From Pseudomonadota bacterium (GTDB taxonomy: Bacteria; Pseudomonadota; Gammaproteobacteria; Burkholderiales; Burkholderiaceae_C), in assembly GCA_018241185.1 (NCBI GenBank), contig JAFEEH010000254.1, positions 1-55,195 of the forward strand: a stretch of 55,195 nucleotides of DNA. Direction: 5' to 3'. This document shows positions 44,764-53,661 of this stretch, in pieces. The first letter of the stretch is position 1; each line of letters begins with the position of its first letter. A program made the position numbers and the translations under genes. The notes beneath the pieces are model-generated. The model did no database searches and had not been told where the DNA came from. It saw only the letters and a list, made by a program, of their open reading frames with translations.

Positions 44764-44843
44764 TACAATGAAGTTCCAACTACTGCAGTTGCCATTGCTT
44801 GTTGGTTCAGGGCGCGTCTCTCGAGGACGCGCCCTTTTTTCTT
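44764..44843 (+). ncRNA. Candidate small RNA or attenuated leader upstream of lepA
   Basis: A TACAAT hexamer at 44764-44769 could be a -10 element, giving a transcript from about 44776 to the strong terminator at 44810-44840, roughly 65 nt. The body contains CCAAC (44777-44781) and GTTGG (44801-44805) able to pair, and a small ACTGCAGT palindrome. lepA starts 53 nt after the terminator. It may be an independent small RNA or a leader whose terminator is conditional. Confidence 0.35.
44810..44840 (+). terminator. Strong intrinsic terminator 55 nt upstream of lepA
   Basis: GGGCGCGTC (44810-44818), loop TCTCGAG, GACGCGCCC (44826-44834), then TTTTTT. The stem is perfect over 9 bp. Its position before, not after, a protein gene is unusual. 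Confidence 0.9.
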
Positions 44844-44895
44844 GTGCGCTTGCCTGTGTGCGCGAGCTATTTCAAGTACTTAAGCGTTCCCGTTG

Positions 44896-46707
44896 ATGAA
44901 TCACATCAGAAATTTTTCGATCATTGCGCACATCGATCATGGCAAATCGACCCTCGCTGATCGGCTCATCCAACGCTGCGGAGGACTCGCGGAACGCGAC
45001 ATGGAAGCGCAGGTGCTCGACTCGATGGACATCGAAAAAGAGCGTGGGATAACCATCAAGGCACAGACCGCCGCACTGCACTACAAGGCGCGTGACGGCC
45101 AGGTCTACAACCTCAATCTCATCGATACACCGGGCCACGTCGACTTCTCGTACGAAGTCTCGCGATCGCTCTCCGCATGCGAAGGAGCACTGCTCGTCGT
45201 CGATGCGTCGCAAGGTGTCGAAGCGCAGACGGTGGCCAACTGCTACACCGCACTCGACCTCGGTGTGGAAGTGCTTCCGGTGCTCAACAAGATGGACCTG
45301 CCGCAGTCGGACCCCGACAACGCGAAGGCGGAAATCGAGGACGTGATCGGCATCGATGCGACCGACGCGATTCCCTGCTCGGCCAAGACGGGCATGGGTG
45401 TGGACGAGATCCTCGAGGCCATCGTCGCCAAAGTGCCCGCGCCGCGCGGCAATCCCGATGCCGCACTGCGCGCCATGATCATCGACAGCTGGTTCGATCC
45501 GTACGTCGGCGTCGTGATGCTGGTGCGCGTCGTCGACGGCCGCCTCGCCAAGGGCGAGCGCATCAAGATGATGGCGACGGGCGCCACCTACAACGCCGAC
45601 AACCTCGGCGTCTTCACGCCGGCGAACGAGCCGCGCGAGGCGCTGGAAGCGGGCGAGGTGGGCTACATCATCGCCGGCATCAAGGAACTGCAGGCCGCGA
45701 AGGTCGGCGACACCGTCACGCTGATCAAGGGCGGCACCGGCGGCGCGGCCTTCACCGCAACGGAGCCGCTGCCGGGCTTCAAGGAAATCCAGCCGCAGGT
45801 GTTCGCGGGCCTGTACCCGACCGAGGCCAGCGAATACGACCAGCTGCGCGACGCGTTGGAAAAGCTCAAGCTCAACGACGCCTCGCTGCACTACGAGCCC
45901 GAAGTGAGCCAGGCGCTGGGCTTCGGCTTCCGCTGCGGCTTCCTGGGCCTGCTGCACATGGAGATCGTGCAGGAGCGCCTGGAGCGCGAATTCGACCAGG
46001 ACCTCATCACCACCGCGCCGAGCGTGGTCTACCAGGTGATGAAGAACGACGGCGAGATCATCATGGTCGAGAACCCGGCCAAGATGCCCGACGTGGGCAA
46101 GATGGCGGAGATCCGCGAGCCCATCGTCACCGTGCACCTGTACATGCCGCAGGAGTACGTCGGTGCCGTCATGACGCTGGCCAACCAGAAGCGCGGCGTG
46201 CAGATCAACATGGCGTACCACGGTCGCCAGGTCATGCTGACCTACGACATGCCGTTGGGCGAGATCGTGCTGGACTTCTTCGACAAGCTGAAGTCGGTGA
46301 GCCGCGGCTACGCCTCGATGGACTACGAATTCAAGGAGTACCGCCCGTCCGACGTCGTCAAGGTCGACATCCTGCTCAACGGCGAGAAGGTCGATGCGCT
46401 GTCGATCATCGTGCACCGCACGCAGGCGCAGTTCCGCGGTCGGGCGGTGGTCAGCAAGATGCGCGAAATCATCAGCCGCCAGATGTTCGACGTCGCGATC
46501 CAGGCGGCCATCGGCGCCAACATCATCGCGCGCGAAACCATCAAGGCGCTGCGCAAGAACGTGCTGGCAAAATGTTACGGTGGCGACATCACCCGCAAGC
46601 GCAAGCTGCTCGAGAAGCAGAAGGCGGGCAAGAAGCGCATGAAGCAGATCGGTTCGGTCGAGGTCCCGCAAGAGGCCTTCCTCGCCATCCTGCAGGTCGA
46701 AGAATAA
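44896..46707 (+). CDS. lepA: Elongation factor 4 (LepA)
   Basis: This translational GTPase binds ribosomes and affects initiation and recovery of stalled ribosomes. GTPase motifs are [14 protein letters not shown] (G1) near residue 11, RGITIKAQ (G2), DTPGHVDF (G3) near 77 and NKMDLP (G4) near 131. The C-terminal LepA-specific domain is complete, ending [20 protein letters not shown]. It is 603 aa. The ATG at 44896 is preceded by an in-frame TTG. It heads the lepA-lepB-DUF4845-rnc-era-recO operon typical of betaproteobacteria. Confidence 0.97.
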   Translation: MNHIRNFSIIAHIDHGKSTLADRLIQRCGGLAERDMEAQVLDSMDIEKERGITIKAQTAALHYKARDGQVYNLNLIDTPGHVDFSYEVSRSLSACEGALLVVDASQGVEAQTVANCYTALDLGVEVLPVLNKMDLPQSDPDNAKAEIEDVIGIDATDAIPCSAKTGMGVDEILEAIVAKVPAPRGNPDAALRAMIIDSWFDPYVGVVMLVRVVDGRLAKGERIKMMATGATYNADNLGVFTPANEPREALEAGEVGYIIAGIKELQAAKVGDTVTLIKGGTGGAAFTATEPLPGFKEIQPQVFAGLYPTEASEYDQLRDALEKLKLNDASLHYEPEVSQALGFGFRCGFLGLLHMEIVQERLEREFDQDLITTAPSVVYQVMKNDGEIIMVENPAKMPDVGKMAEIREPIVTVHLYMPQEYVGAVMTLANQKRGVQINMAYHGRQVMLTYDMPLGEIVLDFFDKLKSVSRGYASMDYEFKEYRPSDVVKVDILLNGEKVDALSIIVHRTQAQFRGRAVVSKMREIISRQMFDVAIQAAIGANIIARETIKALRKNVLAKCYGGDITRKRKLLEKQKAGKKRMKQIGSVEVPQEAFLAILQVEE

Positions 46708-46744
46708 GCGGCGGCCTGGCCCGCCAGAAGAAGAATCCCCAGCG

Positions 46745-47716
46745 ATGGCACTCCTGACTTCCCTGATCCTGGCCGCCTTCGTCGGCTACATCGGCGCCTG
46801 GTACACCGGCGCGGTGGAGGGCAACTTCGCCCTGCTGCTGCTGCTCGCGACGGTGGTCACCGGTGTGTACTGGCTGGCCGAGCGCTTCTATTTCCTGCCA
46901 CGGCGCCGCAGGGCCGCGGAGGCCTTCGAGACCTCCAGCGTGCAGCGCCGTGAGGCGCTCACCCAGCAAGGCATCACGCAGTTCGACCGCGAGGACAGCA
47001 AGGCACGCGAGAAGATCCTGGCCCAGCCCTGGTGGCTGGACTGGACCGCCGGGCTGTTCCCGGTGATCCTGGTGGTGTTCCTGCTGCGCTCGTTCGTGGT
47101 CGAGCCCTTCAAGATTCCGTCGGGGTCGATGATGCCGACCCTGCTCACCGGCGACCTGATCCTGGTGAACAAGTTCACCTACGGGCTGCGCCTGCCGGTG
47201 ATCAACACCAAGGTCACCGACGGCATGCCGCCGGCGCGCGGGGACGTGATGGTGTTTCGCTACCCGCCCAAGCCGAGCATGGACTACATCAAGCGCGTCG
47301 TCGGTGTGCCTGGCGACGAAGTGGCCTACCTCAACAAGAAGCTCACCATCAATGGCCAGCCGGTCAGCAAGGTGGAGGTGCCCGACTACTTCGACGACGA
47401 GGTGATGCGTTACTTCAAGCAGTACCGCGAGGACTTGGGCGGCAAGGAGCACCTGCTGCTCAACGACGAGACGCGCCGCGCCGGCCTGTCCGACGCCGAG
47501 ATCATGTCGTTTCCGAACCGTGAAAATTGTCGTTACAGTGTCGAGGGCGTGGTCTGCAAGGTGCCGGCCGGCCACTATTTCATGATGGGCGACAACCGCG
47601 ACAACTCGCTCGATTCGCGCTACTGGGGTTTCGTGCCGGACCAGAACATCGTGGGCAAGGCCTTCTTCGTCTGGATGAATTTCGGCAACCTCAAGCGCAT
47701 CGGACCGTTTCACTAA
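46745..47716 (+). CDS. lepB: Signal peptidase I
   Basis: This membrane serine protease removes signal peptides of exported proteins. Two N-terminal helices (LTSLILAAFVGYIGAW; GNFALLLLLATVVTGVYWLA) and a third before the active site (LFPVILVVFLLRSFVVEPF) anchor it. The catalytic Ser is in IPSGSMMPTLL near residue 128 and the Lys in YIKRVVGVPGD near 181; GDNRDNSLDSRYWG is the family's box E. It is 323 aa. Confidence 0.96.
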   Translation: MALLTSLILAAFVGYIGAWYTGAVEGNFALLLLLATVVTGVYWLAERFYFLPRRRRAAEAFETSSVQRREALTQQGITQFDREDSKAREKILAQPWWLDWTAGLFPVILVVFLLRSFVVEPFKIPSGSMMPTLLTGDLILVNKFTYGLRLPVINTKVTDGMPPARGDVMVFRYPPKPSMDYIKRVVGVPGDEVAYLNKKLTINGQPVSKVEVPDYFDDEVMRYFKQYREDLGGKEHLLLNDETRRAGLSDAEIMSFPNRENCRYSVEGVVCKVPAGHYFMMGDNRDNSLDSRYWGFVPDQNIVGKAFFVWMNFGNLKRIGPFH

Positions 47717-47749
47717 CCCGTTGACCAGGGAAGAGGAAGAGAAGAGGGT

Positions 47750-48106
47750 ATGAGGGCAATGCAATCCAGGACGCGCCAGCGCGGCATCTCGTTCATCGGC
47801 CTGCTGTTCGTGGCGGTCGTCTTCGTGTGCGTGGGCATCGTGGTGGCCAAGGTGGTGCCGACCGCGATCGAGTACCAGAGCATCCTCAAGGCCGCCAACA
47901 AGGCCAAGGAAGGCTCGACCGTGCCGGAAGTCCGCGCCATCTTCGATCGGGCGCAGGCGGTCGACTACTTCGACGCCGTGTCGGGCAAGGACCTTGATGT
48001 GCAGAAGGTGGGCGACAAGGTGGTCGTCTCCTTCGCCTACGACAAGGAGATCCCGCTCTTCGGCCCCGCCTATCTGGTGATCAAGTACCGGGGCCAGTCC
48101 AACTGA
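47750..48106 (+). CDS. DUF4845 membrane protein
   Basis: This 118-aa protein has one N-terminal membrane helix ([20 protein letters not shown]) after a basic head (SRTRQRGIS), resembling a pilin-like leader, then a small soluble domain with [17 protein letters not shown] and [19 protein letters not shown]. It matches the DUF4845 family that lies between lepB and rnc in betaproteobacteria and pseudomonads. Function is unknown; the conserved place between signal peptidase and RNase III genes suggests an envelope role but proves nothing. Confidence 0.87.
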   Translation: MRAMQSRTRQRGISFIGLLFVAVVFVCVGIVVAKVVPTAIEYQSILKAANKAKEGSTVPEVRAIFDRAQAVDYFDAVSGKDLDVQKVGDKVVVSFAYDKEIPLFGPAYLVIKYRGQSN

Positions 48107-48135
48107 GCCCGACCAGCCGCCAGCGCCCCGCCGAC

Positions 48136-48822
48136 GTGGCTCCCAGCGGGCTCGGGGCGCTACAGGCTCGCCTGCAGCACGCCTTCCGCGATCCGGCCCT
48201 GTTGCAGCGCGCACTCACGCACCGCAGCTTTTCGGCCGAGCATAACGAGCGCCTGGAATTCCTCGGCGACTCGGTGCTCAACCTGGCTGTCTCCCATCTG
48301 CTCTACACCCGCCTGGCGCAGTTGCCAGAGGGCGATCTTTCCCGCGTGCGGGCCAACCTGGTCAAGCAGGACACCCTGCATCGCATCGCGCTGCAACTGG
48401 ACCTGTCGCCGCTGCTGCGCCTGGGCGAGGGCGAGGCGCGATCGGGCGGCTCGGCGCGTCCGTCGATTCTGGCCGATGCACTGGAGGCCGTGATCGGTGC
48501 CGTCTACCTCGATGCGGGCTATGGCGCCGCGCAGGCGCTCGTCGAGCGCCTGTACGAGGCCGTGGAGATCAACCCGCGCATGGAGGCGGTCTCCAAGGAC
48601 CCGAAGACCGAATTGCAGGAATGGCTTCAGGGCCACAAAATGAAACTGCCCGCCTACCGCGTGGCCGGCACACTGGGTGCGGCACACAAGCAGACTTTCG
48701 AGGTGGAGTGCGAGGTGGCCGAACTCGGTCTGGTCGCACGCGGCATCGGCGGCTCGCGCCGGGCCGGCGAGCAGGCGGCCGCGGCGGCGATGTTGCTCCA
48801 ACTGAAGGCACGCGGCCGTTGA
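48136..48822 (+). CDS. rnc: Ribonuclease III
   Basis: This double-strand-specific endoribonuclease matures 16S and 23S rRNA and regulates mRNAs. The signature [15 protein letters not shown] lies near residue 36, with [14 protein letters not shown] carrying further metal ligands near 117, and a dsRNA-binding domain at the C terminus ([20 protein letters not shown] to [10 protein letters not shown]). It starts with GTG at 48136 and is 228 aa. In E. coli RNase III cleaves its own operon leader; whether that occurs here is not visible. Confidence 0.95.
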   Translation: MAPSGLGALQARLQHAFRDPALLQRALTHRSFSAEHNERLEFLGDSVLNLAVSHLLYTRLAQLPEGDLSRVRANLVKQDTLHRIALQLDLSPLLRLGEGEARSGGSARPSILADALEAVIGAVYLDAGYGAAQALVERLYEAVEINPRMEAVSKDPKTELQEWLQGHKMKLPAYRVAGTLGAAHKQTFEVECEVAELGLVARGIGGSRRAGEQAAAAAMLLQLKARGR

Positions 48823-48830
48823 AGACATTC

Positions 48831-49862
48831 ATGACCACCGATCCCAATGCTATCGATTCCGTAGCGCCTCCCGCAGGCGCCACGGGCGTTTCGACCCCAA
48901 ATGGCTTGCAAATCCCGGGTGCGGGCGGTGCCCGGCGCTGCGGCTTGGTCGCCATCGTCGGCAAGCCCAACGTGGGCAAATCCACGCTGCTCAACGCACT
49001 GGTGGGTCAGAAGATCAGCATCACCTCGCGCAAGGCGCAGACCACGCGCCATCGCATCACGGGCATCCGCACCGTGGCGACGCCGGACGGCGGCGGCGCC
49101 CAGTTCGTCTTCGTCGACACGCCGGGCTTCCAGACCCGCCATGCGAATGCCCTCAACCGCTCGCTCAACAAGACCGTGCTGGGCGCGGTGGCCGACGTCG
49201 ACCTGATCCTGTTCGTGGTCGAGGCGGGGCGCTTCGCGCCGGCCGACGCCAAGGTGCTGTCGCTGCTGGGCAAGAACATCCCGGTGCTGCTGATCGCCAA
49301 CAAGCTCGACACCGTGCATCGCCGGGCCGACATCGCGCCCTGGCTGGCCCGGATGCAGGCCGAATACGCCGGTGAGGGTGCCGAGCGCTTCGCCGAGTTC
49401 GTGCCGATGTCGGCCAAGAACGCCAAGGACATCGAGCGGCTCATCGGCATCTGCGAGAAGTACCTGCCCGAGCAGCCGTGGTGGTACGACGAAGACGAAC
49501 TGACCGATCGCAGCGAGAAGTTCCTTGCCAGCGAGACGGTGCGCGAGAAGCTGTTCCGGCTCACGGGGGACGAGCTGCCCTACACCTCGACCGTGGTCAT
49601 CGACCGGTTTGAGGAAGAGCCGCCGCAGAAGAAGGGCCAGAAGCGCCTGGTCAAGATCGCCGCCACCATCGTGGTCGAGCGCGACGGCCACAAGGCGATG
49701 GTGATCGGCGACAAGGGCGAGCGCATCAAGCGCATCGGCACCGAAACGCGCCAGGAGCTCGAAAAACTCATGGATGCCAAGGTGTTCATCGAGCTGTGGG
49801 TCAAGGTGCGCTCCGGCTGGGCCGACGACGAGGCCCGGGTCAAGTCCTTCGGCTATGAGTGA
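48831..49862 (+). CDS. era: GTPase Era with a repeat-derived N-terminal extension
   Basis: Era is an essential GTPase in 30S subunit assembly that binds the 3' end of 16S rRNA. GTPase motifs are GKPNVGKS at residues 44-51, DTPGF near 96 and NKLD near 157; the C-terminal KH domain includes [20 protein letters not shown]. It is 343 aa against about 301 in E. coli. The extra N-terminal residues (about 6-28) are encoded by repeat R1 copy I. The ATG at 48831 stands 8 nt after the rnc stop; a later start that avoids the repeat is not obvious, since no ATG or GTG lies between the repeat and the G domain. Confidence 0.93.
   Translation: MTTDPNAIDSVAPPAGATGVSTPNGLQIPGAGGARRCGLVAIVGKPNVGKSTLLNALVGQKISITSRKAQTTRHRITGIRTVATPDGGGAQFVFVDTPGFQTRHANALNRSLNKTVLGAVADVDLILFVVEAGRFAPADAKVLSLLGKNIPVLLIANKLDTVHRRADIAPWLARMQAEYAGEGAERFAEFVPMSAKNAKDIERLIGICEKYLPEQPWWYDEDELTDRSEKFLASETVREKLFRLTGDELPYTSTVVIDRFEEEPPQKKGQKRLVKIAATIVVERDGHKAMVIGDKGERIKRIGTETRQELEKLMDAKVFIELWVKVRSGWADDEARVKSFGYE
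48847..48913 (+). repeat. R1 dispersed repeat, copy I, inside the 5' end of era
   Basis: The head ATGCTATCGATTCCGTAGC is followed by GCGCCTCCCGCAGGCGC, then CACGGGCGTTTCGACC and a tail AAATGGCTTGCAAAT. The pairing of the second hairpin is GCGCCT with AGGCGC. It is translated in frame as part of era. Confidence 0.8.
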
Positions 49863-50520
49863 ACCGGGCCGGCGCGCCGCCGGCCGCCTGTGGGTGCTGA
49901 TGCTCGCCGCCTGCCTGCTGGGCGGCGGCACGGGCGCCGGGGCGCAGGCCCCGCCGGTCGCGCCGCTGCTGCTGCGTGCCGGCACCGAGCAGAACCTGGT
50001 CATCGATGCCTCCGGCGACCCGCGCCTGCCACACCTGTTTTCCGTCGAAGGCGACGCCGCCGCGCCGCAGCGGCGGCCGTGGGCCGTGTCGCTCAACGTC
50101 GCGCTCGACGGCGCGGCGGAACTCGACCGGCGGCTGGTACAGGAACTGGCGCAGCGCCAGTTGGCCGGGCAGGTGCTGCTGGAGGAATTCCGCCCGCCGC
50201 GCGTACCCCGCTGTACCGAGCTGCAGGTCGGCAGCCGGGTGCCCGTCGCGGTCGTGCAGGCCGTCGTTCGCGCGTTGCTGCCGCTGTCGCAGCGCTGGTC
50301 GGTGCAGATCGTGGAGGACGATGAAGCCGGCACCGGCGAGTTGCAGCGCGTGTACATCGGCGGCATGGTGCAGCGGCCCTGTGCGCTGGCACCGCCTTCC
50401 AGGCTGCGCGAACTCGCCGCGCCGGGCCTGAGCCTGCCCGAACTCCATCGCCTGCTGCGCAACATCAACGGCACTGCCCGGCAACACGCCGCGGCGGCGC
50501 GGCCGCTCGGCGGAGCGTGA
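49855..50520 (+). CDS. Exported protein of unknown function between era and recO
   Basis: This 221-aa protein has a signal peptide ([20 protein letters not shown]) with likely cleavage after GAGAQA. The mature part holds [20 protein letters not shown] and a central [20 protein letters not shown]. Two Cys residues (in VPRCTELQV and QRPCALAPP) could form a disulfide. It overlaps the end of era by 8 nt and lies one base before recO, so it is in the operon. I do not recognise a named family. Codon use is like that of its neighbours, and the intact frame suggests a real gene. Confidence 0.7.
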   Translation: MSEPGRRAAGRLWVLMLAACLLGGGTGAGAQAPPVAPLLLRAGTEQNLVIDASGDPRLPHLFSVEGDAAAPQRRPWAVSLNVALDGAAELDRRLVQELAQRQLAGQVLLEEFRPPRVPRCTELQVGSRVPVAVVQAVVRALLPLSQRWSVQIVEDDEAGTGELQRVYIGGMVQRPCALAPPSRLRELAAPGLSLPELHRLLRNINGTARQHAAAARPLGGA

Positions 50521-50521
50521 C

Positions 50522-51292
50522 GTGAAGCGTGGCGTCGTGCACGAGCCGGCCTTCGTGCTGCACCGCTACGACTGGAGCGAATCGAGCCTGATCCTCGAGA
50601 CACTGACCCGGCACCACGGCCGCATCGCGCTGGTGGCCAAGGGCGCCAAGCGGCCCAGTTCGAATTTCCGGCCCATCCTGCTGCCGCTGCAGCCGTTGCA
50701 GGTCAGCTATGGCGGCGATGCGGAGATCCGCACGCTCAAGGCCGCCGAGTGGATGGGTGGCCATGTGATGCCGACCGGCGAGGCCCTGCTGTCGGGCTAC
50801 TACCTCAACGAGCTGCTGATCCGCCTGCTGGCGCGAGACGATGCGCATCCGGCGCTCTTCGACGCCTACGCCGCCACCGTGCGGGTGCTGGCGACCGCGC
50901 ACGAAGCGGGCTCGCAGGCCAGCGTGCAGGCATCGGCGCTGCGGGCCTTCGAACTGCTGCTGCTGCGCGAGGTGGGCCTGCTGCCCACGCTCGATGCGCA
51001 GACGTCCACCCTGGCGCCACTCGATGCCGAAGTCGGCTACGCGCTGGTGGCCGAGGCTGGCCTGCGTGAGGCCCAGGCCGCCGAAGCGTCGCTGAACGGG
51101 GCGGGCTGGTCCGTTCTGCAGCGCGCGCTCGACGAGCCCGCGCCCTTCACCGCCACGCTGCGTGCGGTGGCCGAGCTTTCGGCGGGGGCCAACGCTTCCC
51201 TGCGCGGCCAGCTGCGCACCTTGCTCAACTACCATTGCGGCGTGTCCACGCTGCGCACGCGGCAACTGATGCGGGAGCTGCAGAACCTCTGA
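50522..51292 (+). CDS. recO: DNA repair protein RecO
   Basis: RecO works with RecF and RecR to load RecA on gapped DNA. The N-terminal OB fold shows [35 protein letters not shown] and [13 protein letters not shown]; the helical C-terminal part includes [12 protein letters not shown] and [13 protein letters not shown]. It starts with GTG at 50522, one base after the previous stop, and is 256 aa. Zinc-binding cysteines are not evident, as is usual for proteobacterial RecO. Confidence 0.92.
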   Translation: MKRGVVHEPAFVLHRYDWSESSLILETLTRHHGRIALVAKGAKRPSSNFRPILLPLQPLQVSYGGDAEIRTLKAAEWMGGHVMPTGEALLSGYYLNELLIRLLARDDAHPALFDAYAATVRVLATAHEAGSQASVQASALRAFELLLLREVGLLPTLDAQTSTLAPLDAEVGYALVAEAGLREAQAAEASLNGAGWSVLQRALDEPAPFTATLRAVAELSAGANASLRGQLRTLLNYHCGVSTLRTRQLMRELQNL

Positions 51293-51353
51293 GCCCCGCC
51301 GATGCCCGGCCTCGCGCGGCGCGTCCTGCCTCCGGGCGCATGAAAGTCTTGCC

Positions 51354-52130
51354 ATGAGTGCTTCTTCCTCCTCGCGCAACCGCACGGCCCTGTCGGTCAA
51401 CCTGAACAAGGTGGCCCTGGTGCGCAACACGCGCCACCTCGGCATTCCCAGCGTGGTGTATGCCGCCGCGCTGTGCCTGGATGCCGGTGCCGACGGCATC
51501 ACCGTGCATCCACGGCCCGACGGGCGCCACATCCGCGCGCAGGACGTGGCCGACCTGTCCGCCCTGCTGCGCCGCGACTGGCCGCAGGTGGAGTTCAACA
51601 TCGAAGGCAATCCGTTCCAGAACCTGATGGACTTCGTGCGCGAGTTCCGACCTCAGCAGGCCACCTTCGTGCCCGACAGCGAGGACCAGTTCACCAGCGA
51701 CCACGGCTGGCGCTTCCCGGAGGACCTGGCGCGGCTCAAGCCCCTGGTGGCCGAGGCGCGCGCGCTCGGCGTACGCGTGAGCCTGTTCATGGACCCGGAC
51801 GCCGACCAGATGGCCGAAGCGCGCGCGACCGGCGCCGATCGCGTCGAGCTTTACACCGAAGGCTATGCCGCCTCGCGCGGCACTTCGCGCGCGACCCAGG
51901 TGCTCGCCCGCTACACCGAGGCGGCGCGCGCCGCGCAGGACGTCGGCCTGCAGGTGAATGCAGGGCACGACCTGAGCCGCGACAACCTCACCGACTTCCT
52001 GCGTGCGGTGCCCGGCGTGAAGGAGGTCTCGATCGGCCACGCCTTCATCGCCGATGCGCTGGAACTGGGCTACGCCGGCGCCACCCGCGACTACCTGCGC
52101 TGCATCGACGATGCGGCGCGCATCGCCTGA
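51354..52130 (+). CDS. pdxJ: Pyridoxine 5'-phosphate synthase
   Basis: The enzyme condenses 1-deoxyxylulose 5-phosphate with 3-amino-2-oxopropyl phosphate to give pyridoxine 5'-phosphate. Family features are [74 protein letters not shown] and [12 protein letters not shown]. It is 258 aa. The order recO-pdxJ-acpS is conserved in many proteobacteria. Confidence 0.96.
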   Translation: MSASSSSRNRTALSVNLNKVALVRNTRHLGIPSVVYAAALCLDAGADGITVHPRPDGRHIRAQDVADLSALLRRDWPQVEFNIEGNPFQNLMDFVREFRPQQATFVPDSEDQFTSDHGWRFPEDLARLKPLVAEARALGVRVSLFMDPDADQMAEARATGADRVELYTEGYAASRGTSRATQVLARYTEAARAAQDVGLQVNAGHDLSRDNLTDFLRAVPGVKEVSIGHAFIADALELGYAGATRDYLRCIDDAARIA

Positions 52131-52141
52131 GGGCACGCGCC

Positions 52142-52540
52142 TTGGTCCACGGCATCGGCACCGACATCTGCGACATCCGGCGCATCGCCGCCACCTTCGA
52201 ACGCCAGGGCGAGCGCTTTGCCGAACGCGTGCTGGGCGACGCCGAGCTGGCCGTCTGGCGCGCCCGCAGCGCCCGCTGGCCCAAGCGCGGCCTGCGCTAC
52301 CTGGCCACGCGCTTTTCCGCCAAGGAAGCCTTCAGCAAGGCCATCGGCCTGGGCATGCGCATGCCGATGGCCTGGCGCCTGTGCGAGATCCTCAACGAGC
52401 CCAGCGGCAAGCCGCGCATCGTGCTGCACGATCCGCTCAGGAGCTGGTTCGAGGCGCAGGGCCTGACGGCCCATGTGACCGTGACCGACGAGACCGATTA
52501 CGCCGCCAGCTTCGTGGTGGTCGAGAAGAAGAACCCCTGA
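52142..52540 (+). CDS. acpS: Holo-acyl carrier protein synthase
   Basis: AcpS transfers 4'-phosphopantetheine from CoA to the Ser of ACP. The N-terminal [12 protein letters not shown] and the [17 protein letters not shown] motif give the metal- and CoA-binding residues. The only sensible start in frame is TTG at 52142, 11 nt after the pdxJ stop, giving 132 aa, the usual size. The C-terminal [15 protein letters not shown] is typical. The target, acpP, lies about 14 kb upstream in this window. Confidence 0.93.
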   Translation: MVHGIGTDICDIRRIAATFERQGERFAERVLGDAELAVWRARSARWPKRGLRYLATRFSAKEAFSKAIGLGMRMPMAWRLCEILNEPSGKPRIVLHDPLRSWFEAQGLTAHVTVTDETDYAASFVVVEKKNP

Positions 52541-52541
52541 G

Positions 52542-53615
52542 ATGGCCGATTCCCTTCACCGCCCCCTCGTCATCGACGTCGCGGGCACCACGCTCACGGC
52601 CGACGACCGCCGGCGCCTCGCGCATCCGCAGGTCGGCGGTGTCATCCACTTCGCGCGCAACTGGGAAAGCCGCGCGCAGATGACGGCGCTCAACGCCGAG
52701 ATCAAGTCGATCAATCCGCAGGTGCTGATCTGCGTCGACCACGAGGGCGGCCGCGTACAGCGTTTTCGCACAGACGGTTTCACGCGCCTGCCTTCAATGC
52801 GATCGTTGGGCGAGTGCTGGATGCGCGATCCGATGGAGGCCATCCAAGTGGCTACCGCGGCTGGCTACGTGCTCGCCAGCGAACTGCGCGCCGTCGGCGT
52901 CGACTTCAGCTTCGCGCCCGTGCTCGACCTCGACCACGGCGAGAGCAGCGTCATCGGTGACCGCAGCTTCCATCGCGACCCGCGTGTCGTGACGTTGCTG
53001 GCCAAGAGCGCGATGCATGGCATGCTGCAGGCCGGCATGCCGAACTGCGGCAAGCATTTTCCGGGGCATGGCTTCGTCAAGGCCGATTCGCACACGGCGA
53101 TCCCGGTCGACCGCCGCAGCCTCAAGGCCATCCTGGCGGACGATGCGAAGCCCTTCGAGTGGCTGGCCGAGACGCTGGGAGCTGTGATGCCGGCGCATGT
53201 GATCTATTCGCGCGTCGATGCCCGGCCCGCTGGCTTCTCGGCCAAGTGGTTGCAGGAGATCCTGCGCGGTCGACTGCGCTTCGAGGGCGCGATCTTCAGC
53301 GACGACCTGAGCATGGAAGCCGGCCGGTACATCGACGGCCGGCTGTTGAGCTACACCGATGCCGCTTTGGCGGCGCTGGCGGCCGGCTGCGACCTGGCGA
53401 TGCTGTGCAACCAGAGCATCGGCATGGGCGAGCCGCTGGACGCGCTTCTCGACGGCTTCTGGGCTGCGGCCACCGCGGGCCGCTGGCAGCCGGTGGCCGC
53501 GAGCGAGGCGCGGCGGCAGGCCCTGATGCCGGCGTGCCCGGCGGCGCCTGGCTGGGTGGCCATGCAGGCATCGGCAGCCTACACAGCCGCGCTCCGTCTG
53601 CTGCAAAAAATATAG
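52542..53615 (+). CDS. nagZ: Beta-N-acetylhexosaminidase NagZ
   Basis: This cytoplasmic GH3 enzyme removes GlcNAc from anhydro-muropeptides in peptidoglycan recycling, which in some bacteria affects AmpC induction. VDHEGGRVQRFR near residue 65, the His-containing CGKHFPGHGFVKADSH near 172 and the nucleophile region FSDDLSMEA near 253 are present. It is 357 aa. The last codons (LQKI) and the TAG stop lie in repeat R1 copy J. It is convergent with lysS, 41 nt away. Confidence 0.95.
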   Translation: MADSLHRPLVIDVAGTTLTADDRRRLAHPQVGGVIHFARNWESRAQMTALNAEIKSINPQVLICVDHEGGRVQRFRTDGFTRLPSMRSLGECWMRDPMEAIQVATAAGYVLASELRAVGVDFSFAPVLDLDHGESSVIGDRSFHRDPRVVTLLAKSAMHGMLQAGMPNCGKHFPGHGFVKADSHTAIPVDRRSLKAILADDAKPFEWLAETLGAVMPAHVIYSRVDARPAGFSAKWLQEILRGRLRFEGAIFSDDLSMEAGRYIDGRLLSYTDAALAALAAGCDLAMLCNQSIGMGEPLDALLDGFWAAATAGRWQPVAASEARRQALMPACPAAPGWVAMQASAAYTAALRLLQKI

Positions 53616-53661
53616 CGGCTTGCGCAGGCGCCGCGGGCATTACAGGGCTTTTTGATTCAAG
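53601..53661 (+). repeat. R1 dispersed repeat, copy J, joining the ends of nagZ and lysS
   Basis: The head is decayed (GCAAAAAATATAGCGGC), followed by TTGCGCAGGCGCCGCGGGC and a tail that reads TACAGGGCTTTTTGATTCAAG. It contains the nagZ stop TAG (53613-53615) and overlaps the lysS stop (TGA on the minus strand, 53657-53659). Confidence 0.7.

Larger units (their letters stand above)
44373..44895. other. 523-bp intergenic region between mucD and lepA
   Basis: The region holds the mucD terminator (44394-44428), a CGATAGAATGCGG stretch near 44537 that could contain a -10 element (TAGAAT, 44540-44545), a DnaA-box-like site with palindrome (44665-44683), and a possible small RNA or leader ending in a second terminator (44764-44843). 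The middle part is AT-richer than its surroundings. No convincing protein gene is seen on either strand. Confidence 0.6.
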
